The notes: generated from the letters alone by a model not told the origin. A stretch of 64,000 nt of DNA from Solirubrobacter soli DSM 22325 (GCF_000423665.1 NZ_KE384069.1:235275-299274); one strand, 5' to 3'; positions 27,845-36,432 are shown, numbered from the stretch's first letter. A program made the numbers and translations.

Positions 27845-28743
27845 TGCCGGTGCTCTTCGGCGCGCTCGTGGTCGTCTTCGCCGCGCTCGCCCTGGCGGCG
27901 ATCCCGATGCTGCGCGACGCGGGCCCGGTCGAGCGGCTCGGCGGCCGGATCGGCGGGACGGTCGAGACGCCGGAGCGCAGCGGGATGCTCACACGGCTCG
28001 TGGAGGGCCTGGCGGGGCGGCTCGGGCCGCGCCTTGCGCCGAGCCTGCGCGCCTCGCGGCGGTCGTCGCTCGAGCACAAGCTCGACATCGCGGGCCGGCC
28101 GGCCGGGATGACCGTCCAGCAGTTCATCGGCCGCAAGGCGGCGCTCGCGATCCTGCTCGGCGGCGGCGCGGGCGGGTTCATGCTCCTGCTCGGCGCGGGT
28201 CCGGTCTTCATCGTGTTCGGCGGGATCTTCGGCTGGTTCTCGCCCGACATCTGGCTCTCGCGCACGGGCCGGCTGCGCCAGGAGGCGATCGAGCGCACGC
28301 TCCCGGACTTCCTCGACATCCTCGCCGTCAGCGTGCGCGCCGGGCTCGGCTACCGGTACGCGCTGCGCCGCGTCGCCGAGGCGCTCGGCGGCCCGGTGGG
28401 CGAGGAGATGCTGACGGCGCTGCGGCAGATCGAGCTGGGCGTCGACCGGCGCGACGCGTTCCTGGCGCTGCGCGAACGCAACGACTCCGACAGCCTGAAG
28501 TCGTTCGTCTCCGCCCAGTTGCAGGCCGAGGAGCTCGGCGTGCCGCTGTCGGAGGCCCTGCACGACATCGCCGACGACATGCGCCGGATGGCGGCGCAGA
28601 ACGCCCGGCGGGAGGCGCAGCGGGCCAGCCCGCGTGTCAGCCTTCTGGTGACGACCCTGATCGTCCCGGGTTCGATGATCCTGATCCTGCTCTCCATCTA
28701 CTTCTCGGTCAGCGGCCAGGGGGTCAACCTCTTTGGTGGGTAG
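27844..28743 (+). CDS. tadC: Tad platform protein TadC (type II secretion F domain)
   Basis: A 299-residue partner of TadB with a T2SSF domain (LPDFLDILAVSVRAGLGYRYAL, in parts; VSAQLQAEELGVPLSEALHDI) and a C-terminal membrane pair. The ATG overlaps the tadB stop by one base. Two helices at about residues 95-135 and the Arg-rich juxtamembrane loop are as expected. Confidence 0.92.
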   Translation: MPVLFGALVVVFAALALAAIPMLRDAGPVERLGGRIGGTVETPERSGMLTRLVEGLAGRLGPRLAPSLRASRRSSLEHKLDIAGRPAGMTVQQFIGRKAALAILLGGGAGGFMLLLGAGPVFIVFGGIFGWFSPDIWLSRTGRLRQEAIERTLPDFLDILAVSVRAGLGYRYALRRVAEALGGPVGEEMLTALRQIELGVDRRDAFLALRERNDSDSLKSFVSAQLQAEELGVPLSEALHDIADDMRRMAAQNARREAQRASPRVSLLVTTLIVPGSMILILLSIYFSVSGQGVNLFGG

Positions 28744-30022
28744 CCCCACGCGGTTGGAGGGACGCGGCGCCGACGGCGCCGGTGGCTGGCTCGCGAACGC
28801 CTGCCGGCTGATCCTCAACGTCCGCGCGGGCATCCTGCTGATCACGCTGGTCTCGCTCGGCGGTGAGGAGCATCGCGGGCTGGTCGTCGCCGCGCTGCTC
28901 GTCGCGAGTGTCGCGTCGATCGTGCCGGTCGTGCGCTGGGACCGGGTGGGGCCGGCCCTCGTCCGCCACCCGTCCTACCTCGCGGGCGAGCTCGTGCTGG
29001 CCGCGCTGATCCTCGTCCTCACGGGGGTCGACAGCCCGTTCTTCTTCTTCACGCTCGGCACCGCGCTGCTGGGCGGGCTCGTGTACGGCTACCCGGGCGC
29101 TGGCCTGTTCTCGGTGATGCTGATCGTCGGGTACGCGTACGCGGTCCACATCCGCGCCCCGATCGACGGCACCGCGGTCGACTTCCGCACGATCGTCGTG
29201 CTGCCGTCGCTGTACCCGATCGTGGCCGTGGCGGGCGCGGGCGCCCGGCGGCTGCTGGACCGCCAGGCGGAGGCCGAGGCGACGCTGGCCGAGCAGGAGC
29301 GCACGATGGCCGCCCAGGCCGAGCGCGAGCGGCTCGCGCGCGACATGCACGACTCGCTGGCCAAGACCGTCCACGGCATCGGCTTCGCGGCGCTGGCGCT
29401 CTCGCGCCGCATCCAGGTCGACCCGCCCGGCGCGGTCGAGGACGCCCGCAAGCTGGCCGACGACGCGCGCACGGCGGCGCAGGAGGCACGCGAGCTGCTC
29501 AGCGGGCTCCGCGGCCGTGACGACGCCGAGCTGCCGCTCCCGACCGCGATCCGCTCCGAGGCGGCGCGGTGGGGTGAGCGCACCGGGACCCGCGTGGGCG
29601 GGTCGCTCGACGACGTCGGCCCGCTGCCGTCGCTGGCCCTGCGCGAGCTGCGGTGGATCTTGAAAGAGGCGCTGGCCAACGTCGAGCGCTACGCGCACGC
29701 GTCGCGGGTCGACGTGCACCTGCGGCGACTGGGCGCGCGGGTGGTGCTGACGATCGCCGACGACGGCGTCGGCTTCGAGGTCCCGGACGACCTCGACGAG
29801 CTCCCCGGCGGCTCGTTCGGGCTGCGCGGGATGCGCGAGCGGGCCAAGCTCGCGGGCGGCGATCTGAGCGTCGAGTCCGAGCCCGACGACGGCACGGTGA
29901 TCTCGGTCTGGGTGCCCGCGGGCGCGCCGCCCCGTCAGCCCGAAGGGCCTGAGCCGCCGCCCGCCGCCGGGACTTCCGCTACGGTGCCCGAAGGCGCTGT
30001 GGAGGGGTTCACTTGGCAGTGA
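28733..30022 (+). CDS. Sensor histidine kinase, NarL/DesK-type (HisKA_3)
   Basis: A 429-residue kinase with about five or six N-terminal membrane helices (residues 20-180) and no obvious extracellular sensor domain. The HisKA_3 phosphoacceptor is ERERLARDMHDSLAKTVHGI. The ATPase domain has KEALANVERYAHAS (N box), ADDGVGFEV and GSFGLRGMRERAKLAGG. A Pro-rich tail follows. TTG at 28733 or GTG at 28736 overlaps the tadC end. Being inside the pilus locus and just before the pilin genes suggests it controls pilin transcription. Confidence 0.88.
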   Translation: MVGSPTRLEGRGADGAGGWLANACRLILNVRAGILLITLVSLGGEEHRGLVVAALLVASVASIVPVVRWDRVGPALVRHPSYLAGELVLAALILVLTGVDSPFFFFTLGTALLGGLVYGYPGAGLFSVMLIVGYAYAVHIRAPIDGTAVDFRTIVVLPSLYPIVAVAGAGARRLLDRQAEAEATLAEQERTMAAQAERERLARDMHDSLAKTVHGIGFAALALSRRIQVDPPGAVEDARKLADDARTAAQEARELLSGLRGRDDAELPLPTAIRSEAARWGERTGTRVGGSLDDVGPLPSLALRELRWILKEALANVERYAHASRVDVHLRRLGARVVLTIADDGVGFEVPDDLDELPGGSFGLRGMRERAKLAGGDLSVESEPDDGTVISVWVPAGAPPRQPEGPEPPPAAGTSATVPEGAVEGFTWQ

Positions 30023-30660
30023 TCCGCGTACTACTCGTGGACGACAACGCAATCGTGCGGCGGGGCATCGCCTCGTTGCTGGCCGATGCCCAGGGCATCG
30101 AGGTCGTCGGCGAGGCCGGGGACGGCAAGCAGGCGATCGAGATCGCCCGCGAGGTCAGCCCCGACGTCGTGTGCCTGGACGTGCGGATGCCGGTGATGGA
30201 CGGCGTCGCCGCGGCCGGCCCGCTGTCGGAGAAGGCCAAGGTCCTGATGCTCTCCTACTCCGAGGACGAGCAGCTCGTCACCGGGGCGATCCGCAACGGC
30301 GCCGCCGGCTATCTCGTCCACGGCCGCTTCGAGCCCGACGACCTGGAGGCCCGGATCAAGGCGGTCGCGGCGGGGGAGATGGTGCTCTCGCCCGCGGTCA
30401 CGCCCGCGGTCTTCGAGGCCCTGCGACGCGCGCCCGGGACCGAGAACGAGTCCGAGGAGCTCGGGATGGGCTCGCTCACCTCGCGCGAACGAGAGGTCCT
30501 GAATCTGCTCGCGCGCGGCATGTCCAACGCCGCGATCGCCGAGGAGCTGTTCATCACCAACAAGACGGTGAAGAACCACCTGTCGCGGATCTACGAGAAG
30601 ATCGGCGTCCACTCCCGAGCCGAGGCGATCGCCTTGTGGCTCGGCGTTCGCGACCGCTGA
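30013..30660 (+). CDS. Response regulator, NarL/LuxR family
   Basis: A 215-residue regulator. Receiver domain: VDDNAIVRRG, phosphoacceptor Asp in VVCLDVRMPVMDG, and Ser/Thr and aromatic switch residues. The C-terminal LuxR helix-turn-helix is LTSREREVLNLLARGMSNAAIAEELFITNKTVKNHLSRIYEKI (read in parts). The conserved receiver lysine position appears as VHGRF rather than the usual KP, an oddity that may alter phosphorylation. TTG start with a strong GGAGGGG site; overlaps the kinase gene by 10 bases. It lies immediately upstream of the pilin promoter region. Confidence 0.9.
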   Translation: MAVIRVLLVDDNAIVRRGIASLLADAQGIEVVGEAGDGKQAIEIAREVSPDVVCLDVRMPVMDGVAAAGPLSEKAKVLMLSYSEDEQLVTGAIRNGAAGYLVHGRFEPDDLEARIKAVAAGEMVLSPAVTPAVFEALRRAPGTENESEELGMGSLTSREREVLNLLARGMSNAAIAEELFITNKTVKNHLSRIYEKIGVHSRAEAIALWLGVRDR

Positions 30661-30667
30661 AAGTCCC

Positions 30668-30754
30668 GGGGGTCCCACGCGAGATTGGGACCTCTGGCCC
30701 GGGTCGAAGTTGAGTCCCGGGCCTCTCGTCGGACCCCTTGGCCGAACGTAGATT
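30668..30754 (+). promoter_or_regulatory. Pilin promoter region A
   Basis: A block starting GGGGGTCCCACGCG contains TTGGGACCT (30685), CTGGCCCGGG and AAGTTGAGTCCC (30707-30718), followed 38 bases after TGAGTCCC by TAGATT (30749), a likely -10. No good -35 is visible. The same words in the same order and with the same 38-base spacing precede the second pilin, so this is probably an activator-dependent promoter. GGTCCCA/TGGGACC at 30671-30692 can also form a hairpin after the regulator gene. Confidence 0.6.
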
Positions 30755-30797
30755 GACCCCAGCGTTCGTCAACCGATTTGCCAGGGGGCCAACCCAC

Positions 30798-31085
30798 ATG
30801 TCCAACATCATCACCTCCACACGGGACGCCGGCCGCGAGGCCACGATCACCATGTACTTTGGTGTCCGCCGCGCCGGCCGCGTCCTCGCCGAGCGTGCCA
30901 AGGACCCGACCGGCCAGACGGCCGCCGAGTACATGGGCGTCCTGTTCCTGGTCGCGATGATCATCGCCGCGATCGTGCTGCTGAAGGTGCCGCAGACGAT
31001 CGCCGACGGCATCAGCGGGCTGGTCAACAACATCAGCACGGGCACCGACCCGAAGGCCGGCACGACGCCGCCCACGAAGCCGTAA
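30798..31085 (+). CDS. Flp/Fap-type pilin 1
   Basis: A 95-residue major pilin candidate. A long 39-residue leader with basic residues ends at Gly39. The class III processing motif GQTAAEY (Glu44, Tyr45) is followed by the hydrophobic helix MGVLFLVAMIIAAIVLL and a short TADGISGLVNNI-like segment. The tail is Thr/Pro-rich (GTDPKAGTTPPTKP) and may be glycosylated. The ATG at 30798 has an AGGGGG site upstream; an in-frame start at 30738 would only lengthen the leader. Ends in a strong hairpin at 31111. Confidence 0.9.
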   Translation: MSNIITSTRDAGREATITMYFGVRRAGRVLAERAKDPTGQTAAEYMGVLFLVAMIIAAIVLLKVPQTIADGISGLVNNISTGTDPKAGTTPPTKP

Positions 31086-31110
31086 CCCACCGGCTCTCCT
31101 CCAGCAGCAC

Positions 31111-31143
31111 CGTAGGACCCCCGCTGACCACGGGGGTCCTACG
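31111..31143 (+). terminator. Hairpin after pilin 1
   Basis: A perfect 13-bp stem, CGTAGGACCCCCG with CGGGGGTCCTACG, encloses the loop CTGACCA. No T run follows. It would end or attenuate pilin 1 transcripts, giving the two pilins separate expression. Its right arm is also the first part of pilin promoter region B. Confidence 0.75.
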
Positions 31144-31217
31144 CGCGCTTGGGACCTTTGGCCCAGGCCCGAATGAGTCCCGCGGCCCTGGTGCGCCGCG
31201 CCGCGCGCACATAGCTT
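31132..31217 (+). promoter_or_regulatory. Pilin promoter region B
   Basis: GGGGGTCCTACGCG, TTGGGACCT (31149), TTGGCCCAGG and GAATGAGTCCC (31171-31181) follow the same order as in region A with one base missing. TAGCTT at 31212 lies 38 bases after TGAGTCCC, the same spacing as TAGATT in region A. The two regions look like a duplicated promoter. Confidence 0.6.
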
Positions 31218-31223
31218 GGTCGC

Positions 31224-31421
31224 GTGCCCCGGCACATCCTCGAGCTCTGGTTCAGAGTGCGCTCCTGGGCGGCTGCCCACACGGCTCAGACCGGGGCCGA
31301 GTACCTGGGCGTGCTGCTCGTCGTGGCGGCGATCATCGCCACGCTCGTCGCGACCGGTCCCGGGCAGGAGATCGGGGACAAGCTCTCCGAGCTGGTGCGC
31401 GACATCTCCGGCGGCAAGTAG
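31224..31421 (+). CDS. Flp-type pilin 2 (alanine at the processing site)
   Basis: A 65-residue pilin-like protein from a GTG start. The leader MPRHILELWFRVRSWAAAHT is followed by AQTGAEYLGVLLVVAAIIAT, the class III pilin motif with Glu26 and Tyr27. The residue before the cleavage site is Ala21, where pilin 1 and most Flp pilins have glycine. The mature protein would be only about 44 residues. It has its own promoter region, so it may be a minor or condition-specific pilin. Confidence 0.82.
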   Translation: MPRHILELWFRVRSWAAAHTAQTGAEYLGVLLVVAAIIATLVATGPGQEIGDKLSELVRDISGGK

Positions 31422-31430
31422 CCTGCAGGC

Positions 31431-32729
31431 GTGCTCGGTCGCCTCGCAGTGGTTGTCCTGGCGGCCTGGCTGCTCGGTGCGGGCGTGGCTCGCGCCCAGA
31501 CCTCGGACACCCGCAACCGCGCGCTGATCGTGCTCGACGCGTCGAAGTCGATGAACGAGGACGCGGGCAACGGCGGGACGCGGCTGGACGCGGCCAAGAA
31601 GGCCGTCGATGCCCTCGTCGACCGGCTGCCGGAGGGCGCTCCGCTCGGCCTGCGCGTCTACGGCTCCAAGGTCAGCGAGGTCTCGCGCGCCGAGGGGTGC
31701 AAGGACACCGAGCTGACGGTGCCGGTCGGCCCGCTCGACAAGGACGCGCTGCGCTCGACCGTCAACGCGCTCCAGGGAAAGGGCCGGACGCCGATCGGCA
31801 GCTCGCTGCTGGCCGTCCCCGACGATCTCGGCAGCGCCGAGGGCCGGCGCAGCGTCGTCCTGGTCACCGACGGCGGAGACAACTGCGCGCCGCCCGACCC
31901 GTGCAAGGCGGCCGAGGAGGTCGCGCGGCGGGGCGTCGAGATGTCGATCTCGGTCGTGGGCTTCCAGGTCAACGACCGTGTGCGCCAGCAGCTGCGATGC
32001 ATCGCCGACGCGGGCGGTGGCTCCTACGTCGACGTGGGCGACGCGGACAAGCTCGGCGACGAGCTCGCCGCGCTGCTCTCGCGCGCCTACCGGTCCTATG
32101 AGCCGACCGGGACCAAGGTCGCCGGTGGCCCTTCACGTGAGCAGGCCGCGGCGCTCGGCGAGGGCCTGTTCCTCGACGCGCTGCCCGCGACCGAGGGCGA
32201 TCGCTGGTTCTCGGTCGACGTGCCCGCGGGGCGGCGGCTCGTCGTGTCGGCCACCGCGATCCCGCCGCAGGGGTCCTCCGGCGCCGGCGGCTTCGTGCTC
32301 GGCCTGCTCAAGCCGGGCGCGGATCACGCGAACCCGCTCGAGTCCGGGATCATCCGCGGCGCGCTGCAGGACACCCAGGCGGGAACGACGGTCACGCACA
32401 GCGTGCGCATGACCCAGCAGGACCCGCCGGGGAAGTACTTCTTCACGGTCAACCTCGAGCACGGCACCAACGCGGGACTCGGGGTCGACGTGCCGGTCGA
32501 GATCGCGGTGCAGCTGCTCAAACCGGGCGCGAGCGTCGGGATGGTGCGCGCGCCGGGAGCGCTGGCGACGCCGACGGCCACCGCGCGTCCGAAGGCTTCG
32601 CCCGCGCCGGAGGCGGCGGACGACGACAGCGCGCTCGGCAACTGGCTGGTCGTGATCGGCGTGCTGGTGGGCGGGCTCGTCGTGGGCTTCGCCGCGGCCT
32701 CCGTGCTCACGCGCAAGGCGGCGGCATGA
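31431..32729 (+). CDS. Secreted VWA-domain protein with C-terminal membrane anchor
   Basis: A 432-residue surface protein. A cleavable signal (LAVVVLAAWLLGAGVARAQ) is followed by a von Willebrand A domain (about residues 28-215) with the metal-ion site DASKSMNEDAG, GRTPIGSSL and VTDGGDNC. A beta-rich domain follows (RWFSVDVPAGRRLVVSATA). Then come a Pro/Ala/Thr linker and one C-terminal helix (WLVVIGVLVGGLVVGFAAASVL) with a short basic end. Start GTG ten bases after the pilin 2 stop. It is likely an adhesin or assembly factor exposed beside the pilus; that function is inferred. Confidence 0.85.
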   Translation: MLGRLAVVVLAAWLLGAGVARAQTSDTRNRALIVLDASKSMNEDAGNGGTRLDAAKKAVDALVDRLPEGAPLGLRVYGSKVSEVSRAEGCKDTELTVPVGPLDKDALRSTVNALQGKGRTPIGSSLLAVPDDLGSAEGRRSVVLVTDGGDNCAPPDPCKAAEEVARRGVEMSISVVGFQVNDRVRQQLRCIADAGGGSYVDVGDADKLGDELAALLSRAYRSYEPTGTKVAGGPSREQAAALGEGLFLDALPATEGDRWFSVDVPAGRRLVVSATAIPPQGSSGAGGFVLGLLKPGADHANPLESGIIRGALQDTQAGTTVTHSVRMTQQDPPGKYFFTVNLEHGTNAGLGVDVPVEIAVQLLKPGASVGMVRAPGALATPTATARPKASPAPEAADDDSALGNWLVVIGVLVGGLVVGFAAASVLTRKAAA

Positions 32730-33433
32730 GGCGTGCGCTCGCACTCGCGCTCGTCCTGTCGGCGTGGCTCGCGCCCGCCGCGCGCGCGCAGGACACGGGG
32801 ACGCCCGTCGTCGGCGGCGGGTCGTTCAACAGCGCGCCCGTGCTCGAGCCCGGCACCTACCGCGACACGATCCTGCCCACCGAGTACCTCTACTACGGCT
32901 TCCGCTTGGCTGCCGGGCAGCGCCTGGACGTGACCGTCACGCTCCCGGACATCCCGCCCGAGTCCGTGCGTTCGATGGGCGTGATCTGGCTGGCGGGCAA
33001 CATCCACACGCCGACGCGGACCGAGACCGACGTGTTCGCCAACCGCGACGACGCCATCGGGTTCGACGGCACCGGGCCCAACGAGACGCTCTCGGTCTCC
33101 AGCGACGACGTCTCGGCCGAGCAGGACGACAGCGCGAGCGGGGCCTGGCGTGGCGCCGGCGTCTACTACCTCGCGCTGCACGCGGTCGTGGGGGCGGGGA
33201 CGACCGATCCGGTGCGCGCGGAGATCCCGCTCACGTTCCGCGCGGAGGTGGTGGGTGAGGCCGCGCCGAACGCGACGCCGACACCGACGCCGACACCCAC
33301 GCCGACCGCTACCGCGACGCCCGCCAAGCGCGCCGAGGCGTCGGCCGGACCTCCAGCGGCCGTGGCGGCCGTCGCCGGGGTGGGCGGCATCCTGCTCGGC
33401 GTCTTCGCCGGCATCGCCCGCCGCCGTCGCTGA
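32726..33433 (+). CDS. Secreted Thr/Pro-linker protein with C-terminal anchor, unknown
   Basis: A 235-residue protein with a signal peptide (LALALVLSAWLAPAARAQ), a beta-rich domain (YRDTILPTEYLYYGFRLAAG, similar in style to the second domain of the VWA protein), a TPTPTPTPT linker at about residue 185-200 and a final helix (AVAAVAGVGGILLGVFAGIA) followed by RRRR. It overlaps the VWA gene by 4 bases and shares its anchor plan, so the two probably act together at the cell surface. No known family recognised. Confidence 0.72.
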   Translation: MRRALALALVLSAWLAPAARAQDTGTPVVGGGSFNSAPVLEPGTYRDTILPTEYLYYGFRLAAGQRLDVTVTLPDIPPESVRSMGVIWLAGNIHTPTRTETDVFANRDDAIGFDGTGPNETLSVSSDDVSAEQDDSASGAWRGAGVYYLALHAVVGAGTTDPVRAEIPLTFRAEVVGEAAPNATPTPTPTPTPTATATPAKRAEASAGPPAAVAAVAGVGGILLGVFAGIARRRR

Positions 33434-33456
33434 CAGGGTTCGAATTCCTCCATAAG

Positions 33457-33491
33457 TCCAGTGGGTGCGCCGGTGGCCGCCGTACACTGGA
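33457..33491 (+). promoter_or_regulatory. Inverted repeat upstream of yqeY
   Basis: TCCAGTG at 33457-33463 and CACTGGA at 33485-33491 form perfect 7-bp arms just before the yqeY start at 33497. A TACACT within the right arm may be a -10 box. It could be an operator or a leader hairpin. Confidence 0.35.
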
Positions 33492-33496
33492 TGTAG

Positions 33497-33925
33497 TTGC
33501 AGATCGCCGAACGCATCAGAGCGGACGTGACCGCCGCCATGAAGGCGGGGGAGCGCGAACGTGTCGCGGCGTTGCGGCTGGTGCTCTCCGAGTTGCAGAA
33601 GGACGCGAAGGAGGGCTCCGGCGACGAGCTGGCGGTCCTGCGGCGCGAACGCAAGAAGCGCCGCGAGGCCGAGGAGGCCTTCCGGGCGGGCGGGCGTGCC
33701 GAGCAGGCCGCCGCCGAGGCCTATGAGGCGGCGACGATCGAGGAGTACCTGCCGGCCGAGCTGTCCGACGAGGAACTCGACGGGCTGGTGGCGGCCGCGG
33801 TGGCGGAGACGGGGGCGTCCTCGCCACGCGACATGGGCCGGGTGATCAAGCAGGTGATGGAGGCCGCCGGCGGTCGCGCCGACGGGAAGCGGGTCTCGAC
33901 CAAGGTGAAGGAAGCGCTCAACTAG
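33497..33925 (+). CDS. yqeY: YqeY/GatB-related protein
   Basis: A 142-residue GatB/YqeY family protein (AAMKAGERERVAALRLVLSE at the start, GRVIKQVMEAAGGRADGKRVS at the end). The family shares the C-terminal helical domain of the amidotransferase subunit GatB and is thought to bind tRNA, but its role is not settled. TTG start. Commonly lies beside rpsU or phoH; here it directly abuts phoH. Confidence 0.9.
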   Translation: MQIAERIRADVTAAMKAGERERVAALRLVLSELQKDAKEGSGDELAVLRRERKKRREAEEAFRAGGRAEQAAAEAYEAATIEEYLPAELSDEELDGLVAAAVAETGASSPRDMGRVIKQVMEAAGGRADGKRVSTKVKEALN

Positions 33926-34918
<993 letters not shown>

Positions 34919-35062
34919 GAGTGATCGTGATCGAAATCACGGCGGATCGCTGGCCAGATCCCCGGTCGTCTCTGCCGGTGACCGGCAGGCGGTCGCATAC
35001 TGGTGGTACGTGTCTGCCTGCCGGGGCCCGGCAGAGGCGGGCGGGGCCCGCCAGAACCCGTC
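34919..35062 (+). promoter_or_regulatory. Spacer with three consecutive hairpins between phoH and ybeY
   Basis: Three stems lie in 144 bases: CTGCCGG-TGA-CCGGCAG at 34972-34988, CTGCCGGG/CCCGGCAG at 35018-35034 and GGCGGGC/GCCCGCC at about 35037-35052. The first two share the arm CTGCCGG. GTGATCGTGATCGAAATCAC opens the spacer. They may be a processing or attenuation signal inside the phoH-ybeY-era operon, or a short repeat element. Confidence 0.45.
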
Positions 35063-35467
35063 GTGATTTCGGAAACGGTCACTAGGTTGCTCGATATCGA
35101 AGTGATCGGCGGCGCGCTCTCTCGGGAGCGCGTCGAAGAGGCGGTCGGCTACGCGGCCGCCTCCGCCGGGATCGAGGAAGGCCATGTCGCGATCGAGTTC
35201 GTCAACGCGGAGCGCATCGCGGAGCTCAACGAGGTGTGGCGGGGAAAGATCGGTCCGACCGACGTGCTCTCTTTTCCGGTTGACGAGGATGAGGTGGATC
35301 CTCTCGGCGAGCGCGAATTGGGGGACGTCTTCATATGCCCCGAGTACACGTCGGATCTGGTCGAGGCGGTCGTGCACGGCGTACTGCATCTGACCGGGAT
35401 GGATCACGAGGTCGACGAGGGCGAGATGCTCGCTTTGCAGGCCGAGATCATGGGGTGGCTGCGATGA
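35063..35467 (+). CDS. ybeY: Endoribonuclease YbeY
   Basis: A 134-residue metallo-RNase needed for 16S rRNA 3' processing and ribosome quality control. The zinc site HGVLHLTGMDHE is complete, and GPTDVLSFPVDE is the conserved central motif. The start is uncertain: GTG at 35063 or TTG at 35087 (giving LLDIEVIGG) both fit; upstream codons fall in the hairpin spacer. Stop overlaps era (ATGA). Confidence 0.94.
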   Translation: MISETVTRLLDIEVIGGALSRERVEEAVGYAAASAGIEEGHVAIEFVNAERIAELNEVWRGKIGPTDVLSFPVDEDEVDPLGERELGDVFICPEYTSDLVEAVVHGVLHLTGMDHEVDEGEMLALQAEIMGWLR

Positions 35468-36351
35468 CGCGGAGCGGGTTCGTCGCGCTCGCGGGCCGGC
35501 CGAACGTCGGCAAGTCGACGTTGGTCAACGCCATGGTCGGGCACAAGGTCGCGATCGTCTCCGACAAGCCGCAGACGACCCGGCGGGCGATCCGCGGGGT
35601 GATCACGGTGCCGGACGCGTTCCAGCTCGTGCTCACGGACCTGCCGGGCGTGCAGCGGCCGCGCGACGCGCTGACGTCGCGCATGCAGAAGCGGGTGGAG
35701 CAGGAGCTCTCCGAAGCCGACGCCGCGCTGTTCGTGGTCAACGGCGACCAGGGCGTGGGCGGCGCCGGCGACCGCTTCATCGCGGAGGCGCTCACGAGCG
35801 CCCGCATCCCGATCGTGATCGCGGTCAACAAGGTCGACCGCCTCAACCACGCCCGGACCGTGAAGGCGCTGTCGGTCGCGTCCGAGCTGGGCCTCCCGGA
35901 GGCCGAGGTCTTCCCGATCTCCGCACGCACGGGGAAGGGCGTCCCGCCGCTGCTGGACTATCTGAGCGGCCTGCTGCCCGAGGGCCCGTTCTACTTCCCG
36001 CCCGAGGACGTCTCCGACCAGCCCGAGGACGTGATGCTGGCCGAGCTGGTGCGCGAGCAGGTCCTGCTGCGCACCCGCCAGGAGGTCCCGCACGCCGTCG
36101 AGGTCCAGATCGAGGAGATCGAGCAGACCGAGACCCACACCGTCGTCCGCGCGACGATGTGGGTGGAGACCGAGTCCCAGAAGGGCATCCTGATCGGCCA
36201 CCACGGCCGCATGATCAAGGCGATCGGCACCGCCGCCCGCAAGGAGATCGAGCGCGAGCTCGCCGAACACGTCCACCTGGACCTGTCCGTGCGCGTGCGC
36301 CGCTCGTGGCGCGCCGACGACGCCCTGCTGGACCGGCTCGGCATCACCTAA
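35464..36351 (+). CDS. era: GTPase Era
   Basis: A 295-residue ribosome-assembly GTPase that binds 16S rRNA. G motifs: GRPNVGKSTLVN, TDLPGVQ, NKVDRL and SARTGKG. The C-terminal KH domain contains GILIGHHGRMIKAIGTAARK. The stop codon TAA is the first part of a dispersed hairpin element at 36345. ATGA overlap with ybeY. Confidence 0.97.
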   Translation: MTRSGFVALAGRPNVGKSTLVNAMVGHKVAIVSDKPQTTRRAIRGVITVPDAFQLVLTDLPGVQRPRDALTSRMQKRVEQELSEADAALFVVNGDQGVGGAGDRFIAEALTSARIPIVIAVNKVDRLNHARTVKALSVASELGLPEAEVFPISARTGKGVPPLLDYLSGLLPEGPFYFPPEDVSDQPEDVMLAELVREQVLLRTRQEVPHAVEVQIEEIEQTETHTVVRATMWVETESQKGILIGHHGRMIKAIGTAARKEIERELAEHVHLDLSVRVRRSWRADDALLDRLGIT

Positions 36352-36378
36352 AGGGGCCTGACCCCTTTATGTTGGTGG
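36345..36378. repeat. GGGTCAGACCC-type dispersed hairpin, copy 2
   Basis: CACCTAAAGGGGCCTGACCC followed by CTTTATGTTGGTGG. The arms AAAGGGG and CCCCTTT pair. The era stop codon lies inside the element, in the same way as at copy 4 (62469). It may serve as a terminator for the yqeY-era operon. Confidence 0.75.
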
Positions 36379-36432
36379 CCTAGGGGTTTCCCTGATTTCG
36401 CCGGGGGCGGGGCGGGCGACGATGGCGCGACC

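Noticed and set aside
33435..33452. GGGTTCGAATTCC resembles a tRNA T-arm
   Set aside because: No acceptor, D or anticodon stems can be formed with neighbouring sequence; upstream is coding. No tRNA called.
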